From: Dyella halodurans | Lineage (GTDB): Bacteria > Pseudomonadota > Gammaproteobacteria > Xanthomonadales > Rhodanobacteraceae | NCBI RefSeq assembly: GCF_026283925.1 | Contig: NZ_JAPDPF010000002.1 | Span: forward strand, 434,001 to 498,000 | Reading direction: 5' to 3' | DNA length: 64,000 nt | In this document: positions 8,933-18,931 of the stretch, in pieces | Layout: each line of letters opens with the position of its first letter | How positions within the stretch are numbered: the first letter of the stretch is position 1 | Program-made: the position numbers and the translations under genes | Notes under the pieces: model-generated | What the model saw: only the letters and a program-made list of their open reading frames with translations | What the model was told of the DNA's origin: nothing | Databases searched by the model: none

Positions 8933-10061
8933 CCCGCTCTACCTCACGCTGATGGCCGGACCGGGCGTCGCACTGCCGGTGCCCAAGCCGCTTATCGATG
9001 CACTGGTGTCAGCCGAAGTGACCGAGTCCGCCACAGGGAAAAGCGGCTTCCAGCTTACGTTCACGCTGGCCGACAACTCGATTCTGGAAACCTTCTTCCT
9101 GCTTGCCGCGTCCGCGCCCATTCCCTTGCTGCGCGTTGTGTTGATGGCGAATTTTGGCGGCCTGCCGCAAATCGTGGTGGACGGCATCGTGCTGCACCAC
9201 GAAGTGGTGCCCGACGCGATGAAAGGATCGTCCAAGCTGGTGGTCACCGGCCAGGATCTTTCGGCGCTGATGGACCTGATCGATTTTACCGGCCTGCCCT
9301 ATCCCGGCATGGGTCCGGATCTGCGCGTGCTCACCATCCTTGCCAAATACGCGGCGTTCGGCGTGGTTCCGGAAGTGATTCCGATGCTGATACCGGACAT
9401 CGAAGTACCGGTCGTTTCCACGCCCTCGCAGAAGAGTACCGACCTTTCCTACATCCAGCAGTTGGCCAAGGACTGCGGCTACGTGTTCTACATGGTTCCC
9501 GGTCCGCTACCCGGCATGAGCCAGGCGTATTGGGGACCGATGATACGCATCGGCATGCCGCAACAATGCTTGAACGTGAATCTGGACTGCTGGACCAACG
9601 TGGAGAGTCTCAACTTCAAATACGAGCCGCAGCACTCGGTGTTGCCAATCGTGTTCTCGCAGGATCAGTACACCAAGCTGGTGTTTCCGATTCCAATTCC
9701 GCCGATCACACCGTTCAATCCGCCGCTTGGCATCGCCGTGCCGATTCCGCAGAAAGTGGAACAACTCGACGAGACCGCGAAGCTGCCGATCGGCCAGGCG
9801 ATCATGCAAGGCATGGCGCGCGCAGTCGAAAGCGCTGACGTCGTGACCAGCGAAGGGTCGCTGGATGTATTGCGTTACGGCGACATTTTGCGTGCGCGCA
9901 GCCTGGTGGGCATGCGCGGCGCAGGCATCGCCTTCGACGGCATGTATTACGTGGACAGCGTCACGCATCACCTGAAGCCCGGCGAATACAAGCAGAACTT
10001 CGTGCTCAAGCGCAATGCGCTGATCGCGAACACGCCGATCGTGCCTTCGTTGCCGTTCTGA
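8925..10061 (+). CDS. Baseplate hub protein (gp27/gpD-like, Afp8 N-terminal half)
   Basis: 378 aa. The sequence shows the beta-barrel hub pattern of phage late control gpD / gp27 proteins: an N-terminal 'TFTLADNSILETFFLL', the 'VVTGQDLSALMDL' segment, and 'TDLSYIQQLAKDCGYVFYM' near residues 167-185. In Afp8/VgrG this hub is fused to the OB-fold and spike; here the next gene (10085-10600) supplies them. It ends 23 bases before that gene. Confidence 0.9.
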   Translation: MASPLYLTLMAGPGVALPVPKPLIDALVSAEVTESATGKSGFQLTFTLADNSILETFFLLAASAPIPLLRVVLMANFGGLPQIVVDGIVLHHEVVPDAMKGSSKLVVTGQDLSALMDLIDFTGLPYPGMGPDLRVLTILAKYAAFGVVPEVIPMLIPDIEVPVVSTPSQKSTDLSYIQQLAKDCGYVFYMVPGPLPGMSQAYWGPMIRIGMPQQCLNVNLDCWTNVESLNFKYEPQHSVLPIVFSQDQYTKLVFPIPIPPITPFNPPLGIAVPIPQKVEQLDETAKLPIGQAIMQGMARAVESADVVTSEGSLDVLRYGDILRARSLVGMRGAGIAFDGMYYVDSVTHHLKPGEYKQNFVLKRNALIANTPIVPSLPF

Positions 10062-10084
10062 CCGAGTCGACACGGAGCCCGCCC

Positions 10085-10600
10085 ATGAGCAAGTCCGGCA
10101 AGCACTACGGCAAATACCGCGGCACGGTGCTCGACAACATCGATCCGATGCAAATGGGCCGGCTGATGGTGCAGATCGCCGATGTATCCAACGTGCTTCC
10201 TTCCACGTGGGCAATGCCATGCCTGCCGTTCGGCGGCATTCAGTCCGGCATGTTCGTAGCGCCGGCGATCGGTTCGGGCGTGTGGATCGAATTCGAGCAA
10301 GGCAATCCGGATTACCCCATCTGGGTCGGGTGCTTTTGGGGATCGGCAGCAGAAGTTCCCGCGCTCGCATTGGCCACGCCGCCGGGGCTGCAAAGCATGG
10401 TGATGCAAACCACGCTGCAGAATACGCTGATGATCAGCGACGCGCCCGGTCCGACCGGCGGCATTCTGCTGAAGACCACCGCGGGCGCGATGATTTCGAT
10501 CTCCGAAATCGGGATCACCATCAGCAACGGCCAGGGCGCCACCATCGTGATGGCGGGCCCAAGCGTCACCATCAACGAAGGCGCGCTGGAGGTAATCTGA
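10085..10600 (+). CDS. Baseplate assembly/spike protein gpV-like
   Basis: 171 aa, with GGAG upstream of the ATG. The OB-fold of gp5/gpV is recognisable: 'YRGTVLDNIDPMQMGRLMVQ', then 'PCLPFGGIQSGMFVAPAIGS' and 'VWIEFEQGNPDYPIWVGCFW'. The C-terminal ~60 residues ('GGILLKTTAGAMISISEIGI' and similar) are alternating-hydrophobic beta-helix repeats that form the needle. It caps the hub and carries the PAAR-like tip made by the next gene, which starts in its stop codon. Confidence 0.92.
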   Translation: MSKSGKHYGKYRGTVLDNIDPMQMGRLMVQIADVSNVLPSTWAMPCLPFGGIQSGMFVAPAIGSGVWIEFEQGNPDYPIWVGCFWGSAAEVPALALATPPGLQSMVMQTTLQNTLMISDAPGPTGGILLKTTAGAMISISEIGITISNGQGATIVMAGPSVTINEGALEVI

Positions 10601-10920
10601 TGCCCGGCCCACTTCTCCAGCAAGGCGCAACGGTCGTGTGCATGCACGGCGGTCAGGCCATGCCGACGGTGCCCAACCCCGCGGTAACGCTAAGCGGCAT
10701 GCCCAGCTCCCTGTTGCCTGAGCCGTGGAGTGTGATCGGATGCGCCGGCATCCCGCCGGCCGGCATTCCTCCTTGCGTTACGGCCCAGTGGACAGCGGGT
10801 ACCACCCGCGTAACATCGTTCGGCCAACCCTTGCTTGTACTGAGCAGCACGGCCGTATGCATGCCGACCGGTACGCCGTTGCTTCCGGTCGTCGCACAAC
10901 TTCGCGTGACGGCGATGTGA
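10600..10920 (+). CDS. PAAR-like spike tip protein
   Basis: 106 aa starting at ATG 10600, overlapping the gpV stop (ATGA) and preceded by GGAGGT. The sequence is Pro/Gly/Thr-rich with repeated short strands and Cys/His residues ('VVCMHGG', 'GCAGIPP', 'IPPCVTA', 'AVCMPTG') suited to the metal site of a PAAR cone. Position right after the spike and before gp25 fits Afp10. An in-frame extension to 10207 only overlaps the gpV gene and is rejected. Confidence 0.8.
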   Translation: MPGPLLQQGATVVCMHGGQAMPTVPNPAVTLSGMPSSLLPEPWSVIGCAGIPPAGIPPCVTAQWTAGTTRVTSFGQPLLVLSSTAVCMPTGTPLLPVVAQLRVTAM

Positions 10921-10927
10921 GGGGCCA

Positions 10928-11302
10928 ATGAACATCGCCTTCCCTTATCAACTCGACACCAGCGGCCACACCGCGCAAGTTGACGTTTCACAGCACGTCG
11001 CCGACATGATCGAGCAGATCCTGTTCACCTCGCCCGGCGAGCGCGTGAACCGTCCCACCTTCGGCAGCGGCACGGCGCAACTGGTCTTCGCGCCGAACAG
11101 CGACGTGCTGGCAATGGCGCAGCAGAACGTGATCCAGGCGAGTCTGCAGATGTGGCTGTCGGATCTGATCCGGGTGCAATCGGTCACTGCAGTCGCCGAC
11201 GATGCGACCTTGCAAATCACCGTGGTCTACACCCTGCTGCAAACCCAACAGCAGCAAACGCAGCAATTCGTCTACGGTAGCGGCCCGGGACCAAGCCCAT
11301 GA
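10928..11302 (+). CDS. gp25-like baseplate wedge protein
   Basis: 124 aa. It has the GPW/gp25 signature: 'VADMIEQILFTSPGERVNRP' with 'FGSGTAQLVFAPN'. gp25 (Afp9) joins the baseplate wedges to the first sheath ring and is the most conserved small protein of contractile systems. AGGGG lies just upstream of the ATG; the stop overlaps the next start (ATGA). The end is Gln-rich. Confidence 0.95.
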   Translation: MNIAFPYQLDTSGHTAQVDVSQHVADMIEQILFTSPGERVNRPTFGSGTAQLVFAPNSDVLAMAQQNVIQASLQMWLSDLIRVQSVTAVADDATLQITVVYTLLQTQQQQTQQFVYGSGPGPSP

Positions 11303-13758
11303 TCTACTTCTGCGCCCAGAAGAGTCGCCGCGACCTGGTCTTGCGCAGTGCGCTTCTCAACGGCATCGACTACCTGGAAGTGGTGAGCGACCACCCGGGG
11401 TGCGGCAAGCAATTGGCCGTTACCTTCTTGAAGGACGCGCGCGGCCTGCAGCTCGCGCCGGCAAACGTCGTCGTCAGCGGCGATACCGTGCTGAACGTGG
11501 TCGCCGTGCATGCCGCCACCGACGAAGACCCGCAGCTGGTCATTGTTGACCTCGACCACACCGGCGATTTCTCGCCCTATACGCTTACGCTGGTCGGTCT
11601 GCCCGGCGGCATCGATCCGCCGGCAGGACTCGATCCGCAGCTTTCGGCACTGACGTTCTCGTTCAAGGCGGACTGCCCGTCACCGGTCGATTGCCGCGTC
11701 GAATCGTGTTGCCCCTTGCCGGCCATCGCGCCACCCGACATCAACTACCTGGCCAAGGATTACAGCGGTTTCGTCCAGGTGATGCGTGATCGCATGGCGG
11801 TACTGGTACCGGGTTGGAACGAAACGCATGCGGCGGACATCGGCATCGCCATCATCGAAGCGCTGGCCTATGCCGCCGACCATCTGAGCTACCAGCAGGA
11901 TGCCGTGAGCACGGAGGCCTACATCGGCACCGCGCGCAGCCGCATTTCGTTGCGCCGGCATGCGCGGCTGGTAGATTACACCGTAGGCGAAGGCTGCAAT
12001 GCGCGCGCATGGGTCTACCTGGAAACCCTGATCGATGGATTGCCCGTACCGAAAGACACCGCGTTCTATGTACGCACGCCGGGCGAGGCCGCAGTCGTCG
12101 ATCCGCTTGACCTACCCCACGCAAGCCTGTTGAGGAACAGCACGCAACCGATCTTCAGCAGCCTCTGCGATGCAAGGCTGTACCAGGAACAGAACGAGAT
12201 CCACTTCTACACCTGGGGCGACAGCGATTGCTGCCTGCCAGTCGGCGCCACGCAGGCAGCGCTGGTCAATACGCTCGGCACGCTGGCCGTAGGCACCGTG
12301 CTGATCTTCGAGGAAGTGGTGGGACCGCGGACGGGAAGCCCGGATGACGCTGACCCCATGCATCGCTGGGCTGTGCGGCTGACTGGCGTGCGTACGACGA
12401 GCGACAACGGCACCGCACTGAGCGATCCGCTCAACGGCCAGGCCATCACGGAGGTGAGCTGGTCGAGCGACGACGCGCTGCCGTTTCCGCTGTGCCTTTC
12501 ATCCACCTACACCGGCGACGACGGTCCCGTTCAACTGTTCGATGTCAGCGTGGCGCGGGGCAATATCGTGCCTTCCGACCACGGCATCGCCGTGCGGGAT
12601 GAGGTGCTTGGCGTCGTGCCCGATCTTCCGCCGGAACCGCAAGTGGAAACCAGTTGCGCGTGCGATACAGAGACGATTGCAGCCGCATCCATGCTGCCGC
12701 CGCACGCGCGCTTCTATCCGCAACTCGCACAAACACCGCTGACTTTTGCGCACGCCTACGACGCCAGCGCACCCGCCAGTGCGTTCGCTACGGGAATGCC
12801 CAGCACCGCATCGGCAATGATCGCCGTCTACAGCGACGACGGACGCACCTGGACTGCCACCGAAGACATGCTTTCCAGCCGTGCCAACAGCAACAGCTTT
12901 GTGCCGGAGGTCGAATATGATGGCTCGGCGTTCCTGCGCTTTGGCGACGGCCAATACGGCGAGGCGCCCGATCCCGGTTTGCAATTCACCGCCGACTACC
13001 GCGTGGGCAATGGCAGTCAAGGCAACGTCGGCCACGACACGATCGCGCACATGATCGGCAACCCCAAGCAGATCCGTAGCGTGCGCAATCCGCTGGCGGC
13101 GACGGGCGGCGTGGACCCGGAAAGTATGGAACACATTCGCCAGTACGCGCCGTTTGCGTTCCAGGCGCAGGAGCGCTGCGTCACCGAAGACGACTACGGC
13201 ACGATGACCGCGACCTTCCCCGGCGTCCGCCAGGCGCGCGGCAGCCTGCGCTGGACCGGAAGCTGGTACACCGCCTTCGTATCGGTGGAAGCACAAGGCG
13301 CGCTATCACAGCAGCTTGTTCACGATACCAAACATCGTTTGAATCTTCTGCGCATGCTCGGCGTTGACGTGGCCGTGGAAGCGGCCAAGATCGTCGGGCT
13401 CGATATCGTGCTGCGCATTTGCGTGGCGCCCGATCATTTCCGCGGCGACGTGTATGCTGCGCTGCTGAAGCTGTTCATTACCGGCGACCAGTGCGGCGGG
13501 CAACGCGGCCTGCTCAATGCTGACAACTTCGTCTTCGGCGAATCCGTCTATGCGAGCCCGCTGATCGCCGCCGCACAGTCCGTGGATGGCGTGGTGTCGG
13601 CAACCTTGGTGACATTTGGCCGCCTGGACAAACCTTGGGTTAACGGCACGGTGAAGGGCTATATCGCCCTCGCCCGCCTGGAAATCGCCCGCTGCGATAA
13701 CGATCCCAATCACCTCGACCGCGGCGTGTTCGCGCTGCAACTGGATGGTGGAAAATGA
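11299..13758 (+). CDS. Baseplate J/gp6-like wedge protein (Afp11-like)
   Basis: 819 aa. It resembles the 'putative baseplate assembly protein' family: 'PPDINYLAKDYSGFVQVMRD' near residue 150, 'HAADIGIAIIEALAYAADHL' near 180, and the J-like segment 'FLRFGDGQYGEAPDPG' with 'YRVGNGSQGNVGHDTI' around 545-585. It is one of the two large wedge components that hold the baseplate ring. Two acidic/Cys-rich inserts ('ESCCPLP', 'SCACD') may bind metal. ATGA overlaps at both ends. Confidence 0.9.
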   Translation: MIYFCAQKSRRDLVLRSALLNGIDYLEVVSDHPGCGKQLAVTFLKDARGLQLAPANVVVSGDTVLNVVAVHAATDEDPQLVIVDLDHTGDFSPYTLTLVGLPGGIDPPAGLDPQLSALTFSFKADCPSPVDCRVESCCPLPAIAPPDINYLAKDYSGFVQVMRDRMAVLVPGWNETHAADIGIAIIEALAYAADHLSYQQDAVSTEAYIGTARSRISLRRHARLVDYTVGEGCNARAWVYLETLIDGLPVPKDTAFYVRTPGEAAVVDPLDLPHASLLRNSTQPIFSSLCDARLYQEQNEIHFYTWGDSDCCLPVGATQAALVNTLGTLAVGTVLIFEEVVGPRTGSPDDADPMHRWAVRLTGVRTTSDNGTALSDPLNGQAITEVSWSSDDALPFPLCLSSTYTGDDGPVQLFDVSVARGNIVPSDHGIAVRDEVLGVVPDLPPEPQVETSCACDTETIAAASMLPPHARFYPQLAQTPLTFAHAYDASAPASAFATGMPSTASAMIAVYSDDGRTWTATEDMLSSRANSNSFVPEVEYDGSAFLRFGDGQYGEAPDPGLQFTADYRVGNGSQGNVGHDTIAHMIGNPKQIRSVRNPLAATGGVDPESMEHIRQYAPFAFQAQERCVTEDDYGTMTATFPGVRQARGSLRWTGSWYTAFVSVEAQGALSQQLVHDTKHRLNLLRMLGVDVAVEAAKIVGLDIVLRICVAPDHFRGDVYAALLKLFITGDQCGGQRGLLNADNFVFGESVYASPLIAAAQSVDGVVSATLVTFGRLDKPWVNGTVKGYIALARLEIARCDNDPNHLDRGVFALQLDGGK

Positions 13759-16538
13759 GCGTGTGCCCGGCTACGACGGAACAGCTGTGCGGTTGCTGCA
13801 TCGGCATTGCGTTGGAGACGCCGGAATACATCGGTAATCGTCCCGCCTTGCCGGCCATCGCCTATCGCGTCGGACGTTATGCCACGTTCGACGCAAGCAT
13901 GCTGGCCTGCCTTTCGCCAGACGCGTACAAACCCATGGGTTTACTGCGCACGCGCGAGAGCAGTGACTATACCATCGCCCTGCTCGACAGTTGGGCGGTG
14001 GTGCTGGATATCCTGACGTTCTATCAGGAACGCTTCGCGAACGAAGCGCATCTGCGTACGGCGGTCGATCAACGTTCGGTGTTCGAACTGTCGCGACTGA
14101 TCGGCTATGTGCCTTCGCCTGGCGTGGCCGCTTCCGCCGTGCTGGCTTTCACGCTTTCCGATGCACCTGGCTCGCCCGATAACGTGACGATACCGGCCGG
14201 TACGCGCGTGCAGAGTGTGCCAGGACCGGGACAGACGCCGCAGGTGTTCGAAACCAGCACGGCCATCACCGCCATCATCGATTACAACGCCTTGCCGGCG
14301 CAGACGGCGGTGCCATGGCAACTGGCGGGCAGCGACACCTTTACCTGGTTCAAAGGCACGGCCAACAACATCAACGTGGGCGACATGCTGTTGTTTGTCC
14401 GAGCCAAGAACGGTGTGCCCAACGGCACCGGGCCTGGCGATGCGCACTACGTGGTTGCGGTCAACGTCGACAACAACGGCGGCAACACGCAGGTGACATG
14501 GGATGCGCCATTGAACAGCGACTTCCCTGCCGGGCTCGGGACGCAGGACGTTTGCGTCTACATTTTCCGAAAAAAAGCCGCGCTCTATGGCGCGCAGGCC
14601 CCCAACGCCGCGTCGCTGCCCTATTCGGCCGTCCAATACGTGGGAGGCTCGCCTGGCGCCGTAGGTCTCGACTGGGATTACGACCAATACGGCTACGGTA
14701 GCGACCAGATCAGTCTGGATGCGTCCTATGCAGGGCTGACACCCGCATCCGGTGCGCCGCAATGGATCGTGCTCACCACAACACGGGACGTCATCGTGTT
14801 CTTCCAGATCACGAATGCGAACGACGGCAATCCCAATTTCTACACGCTCACCACCAAGGTCACGCAGCTCACGCTCGCCCTGGGCCAGGTGATCGCGCCG
14901 CCCGGTACTTATGCGCTGGACGACGTCCTGGCATATTTTACTGCGGAAACGCGCGGCACTACCGCTTACGTGCAGAGCGTGCAGCTGACGCCGGCCGGTT
15001 TGCCGTTGACACAATGGAGCGGCTCCTACACGTTGTCATCAGGGATGCTCGCACCTGTAGCAGGAAACAAGGTGACGGTGACGGGCGGGCAATTGGTCGT
15101 GCCGGGCCAGCCGACGGGCCTTTCAGGCAAGCGCGTACGCATCCAGGTGCAGCCGGGCGCAAGCGCCAGCTTCACACCCGCACAATCCAGCGCTGAGCTG
15201 ACGGTTGCCGACGACCAGATCTTCCTGGTCGACGCCTATCCGCCGCAGCCGGACCATAGCGGCACGCCGGCGTGGTCGGTTATCAGCTTGAACGGTGTTG
15301 CCGGCACGCTGCGGCTGGACGATGCCTACGTGAAACTGTTGCCCGCCGACAAGAACGATGCCGTGGCGAGCGAAGCGGCACTGGTCAGCACAACCCAGGT
15401 CAACGGCGACCTTTCCGCCATCGGCCTGGACGACGCCCTGGCACGCATCTACGACGCCAGCACAGTCAAGCTGAATGCGAACGCCGTCAGTGCCACGCAA
15501 GGCGAGACCGTGCAAGAGCTGCTGGGCTCAGGCGACGCTACCAATGCCGCGCTGACGTTTACGCTTAAGCAGACACCGCTCACCTATGTCTCGTCCACCA
15601 GCAACAACGGCACGAAGTCCACGCTGCAGGTGTGGGTGAACAATCTTCAATGGCACGAGGTGACCAATCTCCTCGCTGCCGGCCCTGCTGATCGCGTGTT
15701 CGTGACGCGGGCGAACGCGAGCGGACAGACCATGGTGCAGTTCGGCGACGGCATCAACGGTGCGCGCACGCCGACTGGGCAGATGAATATCCGTGCGATC
15801 TATCGCAAAGGCATCGGCAGCGCCGGCAACGTAATCGCTGGACAGCTTTCGCAGGCGCTGGATCGGCCGCAGGGTTTGAAATCCGCCACTAATCCCGGCG
15901 CCGCATCCGGCGGTGCGGACCCGGCAACGGCGGACGACGCGCGTGCGCGCGCTCCGCTGCCAACGCTCACGCTCGCCCGCGTGGTATCGCTGGAGGACTA
16001 TCAGAACTATGCGCTTAACTTCGGTGGCATTGCCAAGGCTGCCGCATCGTGGACGTATTTCAACGGCAGGCGCGGTGTCTTCCTCAGCGTGGCAGGCGCA
16101 GACGGTACGACGTTCCAGCCGGATGATCCGGTGATCATGCATCTGATCCAGTCGCTGCAGACCTACGGTAACCCGTACGTGCCCTTGCAGGTGGTCTCCT
16201 ACGTGCCGGTGCCGTTCCAGATCGCGGCGAGCGTCCGCGTCGATACCGACGATTACGACAACAAGGCCGTGCTGGCGCAGGTGTGGCAGAACATCACCGA
16301 TGTATTTGCTTTTGATCGCCGGCAGCTCGGTCAAAACGTGACAGCCAGCGAAATCATCGAGATTGTACAGCAGACGCCCGGCGTGGTCGCCACACGCCTC
16401 ACGGCGCTGTTCGTCTCCACCGACCCGACCGGCATGGTACCCGCGCAACTCTGCGCGGCCAGCGCGCAACCGCCGCTTGGCGCGCAAATGCTGCAACTGG
16501 ATCCGGCCTGCGAAAACGCCTTCGGAGCATGGACATGA
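13755..16538 (+). CDS. Second gp6/J-like wedge protein (Afp12-like)
   Basis: 927 aa. The N-terminus has the wedge pattern 'WAVVLDILTFYQERFANEA' and 'ELSRLIGYVPSPGVAASAVLAF'; the J-like segment is 'MVQFGDGINGARTPTGQ' and 'YRKGIGSAGNVIAG' near residues 660-695, then 'RVVSLEDYQNYALNF' near 745. It pairs with the preceding protein in each baseplate wedge. A long variable beta region fills residues ~180-600. Both ends overlap neighbours by ATGA. Confidence 0.9.
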   Translation: MSVCPATTEQLCGCCIGIALETPEYIGNRPALPAIAYRVGRYATFDASMLACLSPDAYKPMGLLRTRESSDYTIALLDSWAVVLDILTFYQERFANEAHLRTAVDQRSVFELSRLIGYVPSPGVAASAVLAFTLSDAPGSPDNVTIPAGTRVQSVPGPGQTPQVFETSTAITAIIDYNALPAQTAVPWQLAGSDTFTWFKGTANNINVGDMLLFVRAKNGVPNGTGPGDAHYVVAVNVDNNGGNTQVTWDAPLNSDFPAGLGTQDVCVYIFRKKAALYGAQAPNAASLPYSAVQYVGGSPGAVGLDWDYDQYGYGSDQISLDASYAGLTPASGAPQWIVLTTTRDVIVFFQITNANDGNPNFYTLTTKVTQLTLALGQVIAPPGTYALDDVLAYFTAETRGTTAYVQSVQLTPAGLPLTQWSGSYTLSSGMLAPVAGNKVTVTGGQLVVPGQPTGLSGKRVRIQVQPGASASFTPAQSSAELTVADDQIFLVDAYPPQPDHSGTPAWSVISLNGVAGTLRLDDAYVKLLPADKNDAVASEAALVSTTQVNGDLSAIGLDDALARIYDASTVKLNANAVSATQGETVQELLGSGDATNAALTFTLKQTPLTYVSSTSNNGTKSTLQVWVNNLQWHEVTNLLAAGPADRVFVTRANASGQTMVQFGDGINGARTPTGQMNIRAIYRKGIGSAGNVIAGQLSQALDRPQGLKSATNPGAASGGADPATADDARARAPLPTLTLARVVSLEDYQNYALNFGGIAKAAASWTYFNGRRGVFLSVAGADGTTFQPDDPVIMHLIQSLQTYGNPYVPLQVVSYVPVPFQIAASVRVDTDDYDNKAVLAQVWQNITDVFAFDRRQLGQNVTASEIIEIVQQTPGVVATRLTALFVSTDPTGMVPAQLCAASAQPPLGAQMLQLDPACENAFGAWT

Positions 16539-18817
16539 GCCTCGACGCCGCCGGCCTGTATGCATTGATGCCCGCGGTCTACCGCACGCGCGACGCCGTG
16601 AGCGGCGGACCGCTGCAAGCCTTGTTCAAAGTGCTCGCGCTGCAGGCGGGCATGGTCGAGGAGAATATCCAGCAGCTCTACGATGATGAGTTCGTCGAGA
16701 CCTGCATGCCGTGGGTCATTCCGTATATTGGCGACCTGATTGGCTACAACAGCATCTATCAGATCGCCGCAGGAATCGACAGTCGCGCCGAAGTGGCCAA
16801 TACCATCGGCTACCGGCGGCGCAAGGGAACGCCCATCGCATTGCAGCAGGTAGCCACGAACGTTTCCGGTCGACCCGCCGTGGTGGTTGAGGAATTTCGG
16901 CGCGTGATCACCACACAAAGCATGCGCCTGCCACGACCGCATCACGTGGCGTGCCTCAATCTGCGCTGCAGCGACGTGCTCGAAAACCTGCACGACACCG
17001 CGTTCGATCTGAGCAGCCGTACAGTGGAAGTGAGGCGCATCGCGCCGCGCCTACGCAACATCGCGACCCCCGATCCGGCACCGATCGACATCGCCCTTCA
17101 TGGTGGCGGGCGTTTCAATGTACCGGATATCGCCGTGCATCTGTGGCGGTGCCAGCCGTGGTTTGTCGATCACGCGCCGGCCTTCGTCATCGATGCGCAT
17201 CGCTTCAAGTTCCATCCGATCGGCCTGGACGCGCCGCTGTTTTCACTGCCGCCGACTTATCCTGCCTTCACGCACATCAATACGCGCCTGGACGTACCGC
17301 AGCCGATCCGGCGCGGTGAATTCGAACGCCAGTTGACGGATTTCTACGGCCCTAGCCTCATGCTCTACGCTGACGGCGTAGTTGTGCCCGTGACCCAGAT
17401 CTATAGCGCGAATCTTGCCGATCGCCCGAACGGCACATGGTGCAAAGTCGCCGCTGGCAAGATCGCGATCGATCCCGAACTCGGTCGCATCCAGTACGCC
17501 GCCGATCTCACGCCGCCGCAATCGCTACGCCTGAGCTACACCTACGGTTTTCCGGCGGCTATCGGCGGCGGTCCTTACGACCGCACGGCCACCCTCGGCC
17601 AGGAAATGCCGACCGCCCATCCCGAACAAGCGCAGTTCTTTGCGCAAGTGGGCACGGCGGCATTTCCCGATCTCGCCAGCGCCGTCGCGCAGTGGAATCT
17701 GTTGCCGGCAGGCTCCACCGGCATCATCGTGCTCACAGGCTTTGAGCGCTATGCGATCGACCTCACCGGCGCGAATGCGATTTTACTCGCGTCGGGAAGC
17801 ACGCTCGCCATCGCCGCCGCTGTGCCGGTACCGTCCGGCGGTGCGCGCGACATGGTCTGGAACAACGCCTGCGTCACCCTGCGCGGCAACATCACCGTGC
17901 AAGGGCTTCCGCCACCGGCGATGCCCGAGGGCGAAACGGCGCCACCCGGGCAGTTGATCGTCAATGGCCTATGGATCGAAGGGCAGCTCGTGATGGGCGG
18001 CAACGCCGCCATGATACAGATGTCCGACTGCACGCTGATACCCGGGCTGGGTGCGGCCAATCCTGGGGTCTCGCCATGCGAACCGGGCGTGGTCGTCGGC
18101 AACGACAGTACGTTCTGCATGGCCCGCTGCATTAGCGGTCCGATCGCCGCAAACGTGGCCGGCAGCGTGCGCGTATGCAATAGCATCGTCGACGCAAACT
18201 CGCCGTGCTGTGTGGCGTATGCCGGTCTCGACGGCTATTCGCCCGGCGCCGATCTTCATATCGAAGACAGCACGGTAATCGGCAAAGTCCGCACGCGCAC
18301 TCTGCAGCTCGCGTCCAATACTATCTTCTTCGCACGCCTTGGACGGCACGATCCGTGGCCAGCGGCGCTGTGGTGCAGTCGCCGACAAACCGGTTGCGTG
18401 CGCTTTTGCTCGCTGCCGCGCGAGGCCATCACACCGCGACGTTACGAGTGCCTGCCGCCCGATGCCAGTAGCGCGGCCAGGTTCACGCCAAGCTTCATCA
18501 CGTTGAGCTATGGCCACCCTGCCTACGCACTACTCAGCGGCGTTACGCCCATCGCTGTGTGGCGCGGCGCGGATGATGGCTCGCAAATGGGTGTGTATCA
18601 CCAAATCCAGGAAACCCAGGCGGTATCCAACGTGCAGATCCGCACCCCCGAATATCTGCCGGTGATGCTGGAAGCGGGCATCTTCCTGCATCCCTCGCAG
18701 CCCATGTTGCGTCCCGCACCGCCCGCGTTCAGTTACTACCACCGGGCAGCGAGCTGCTGCGGCGACGACGATGACGACTCGGCGAACCTGCCGGGTATCG
18801 GTTCGAATTTGCTGTAG
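16535..18817 (+). CDS. P2-I-like tail protein with C-terminal beta-rich domain
   Basis: 760 aa from ATG 16535, chosen because it overlaps the preceding stop (ATGA) and has GGAG eight bases upstream; ATG 16529 is also possible. Residues ~1-130 match the phage tail protein I family used in eCIS baseplates ('LYALMPAVYRTRDA', 'WVIPYIGDLIGY', 'RRRKGTPIALQQVA'). Residues ~400-620 alternate hydrophobics and Gly/Asn in the style of a right-handed beta-helix ('GQLIVNGLWIEGQLVMGG' and following), with many Cys residues around 545-640. This arrangement suggests a baseplate-attached fibre or sensor. Confidence 0.82.
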   Translation: MSLDAAGLYALMPAVYRTRDAVSGGPLQALFKVLALQAGMVEENIQQLYDDEFVETCMPWVIPYIGDLIGYNSIYQIAAGIDSRAEVANTIGYRRRKGTPIALQQVATNVSGRPAVVVEEFRRVITTQSMRLPRPHHVACLNLRCSDVLENLHDTAFDLSSRTVEVRRIAPRLRNIATPDPAPIDIALHGGGRFNVPDIAVHLWRCQPWFVDHAPAFVIDAHRFKFHPIGLDAPLFSLPPTYPAFTHINTRLDVPQPIRRGEFERQLTDFYGPSLMLYADGVVVPVTQIYSANLADRPNGTWCKVAAGKIAIDPELGRIQYAADLTPPQSLRLSYTYGFPAAIGGGPYDRTATLGQEMPTAHPEQAQFFAQVGTAAFPDLASAVAQWNLLPAGSTGIIVLTGFERYAIDLTGANAILLASGSTLAIAAAVPVPSGGARDMVWNNACVTLRGNITVQGLPPPAMPEGETAPPGQLIVNGLWIEGQLVMGGNAAMIQMSDCTLIPGLGAANPGVSPCEPGVVVGNDSTFCMARCISGPIAANVAGSVRVCNSIVDANSPCCVAYAGLDGYSPGADLHIEDSTVIGKVRTRTLQLASNTIFFARLGRHDPWPAALWCSRRQTGCVRFCSLPREAITPRRYECLPPDASSAARFTPSFITLSYGHPAYALLSGVTPIAVWRGADDGSQMGVYHQIQETQAVSNVQIRTPEYLPVMLEAGIFLHPSQPMLRPAPPAFSYYHRAASCCGDDDDDSANLPGIGSNLL

Positions 18818-18859
18818 ATACATGAACATGACATCCCGCCAGGAGCTTCACATGGTCAT

Positions 18860-18881
18860 CATTCCTGCGTTCGCGGGAATG
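18860..18881. repeat. Short REP-like hairpin
   Basis: CATTCC-t-GCG / TTCGCGGGAATG forms a near-perfect hairpin in the 114-base gap before the DUF6519 gene. The core words match the larger inverted repeat at 2265-2343. It is the only other sizeable gap inside the eCIS operon. Confidence 0.6.
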
Positions 18882-18931
18882 GCGGCAAAAATCAGGCGAG
18901 ATCTACGACATACCTACACAGGGTAAAGGCC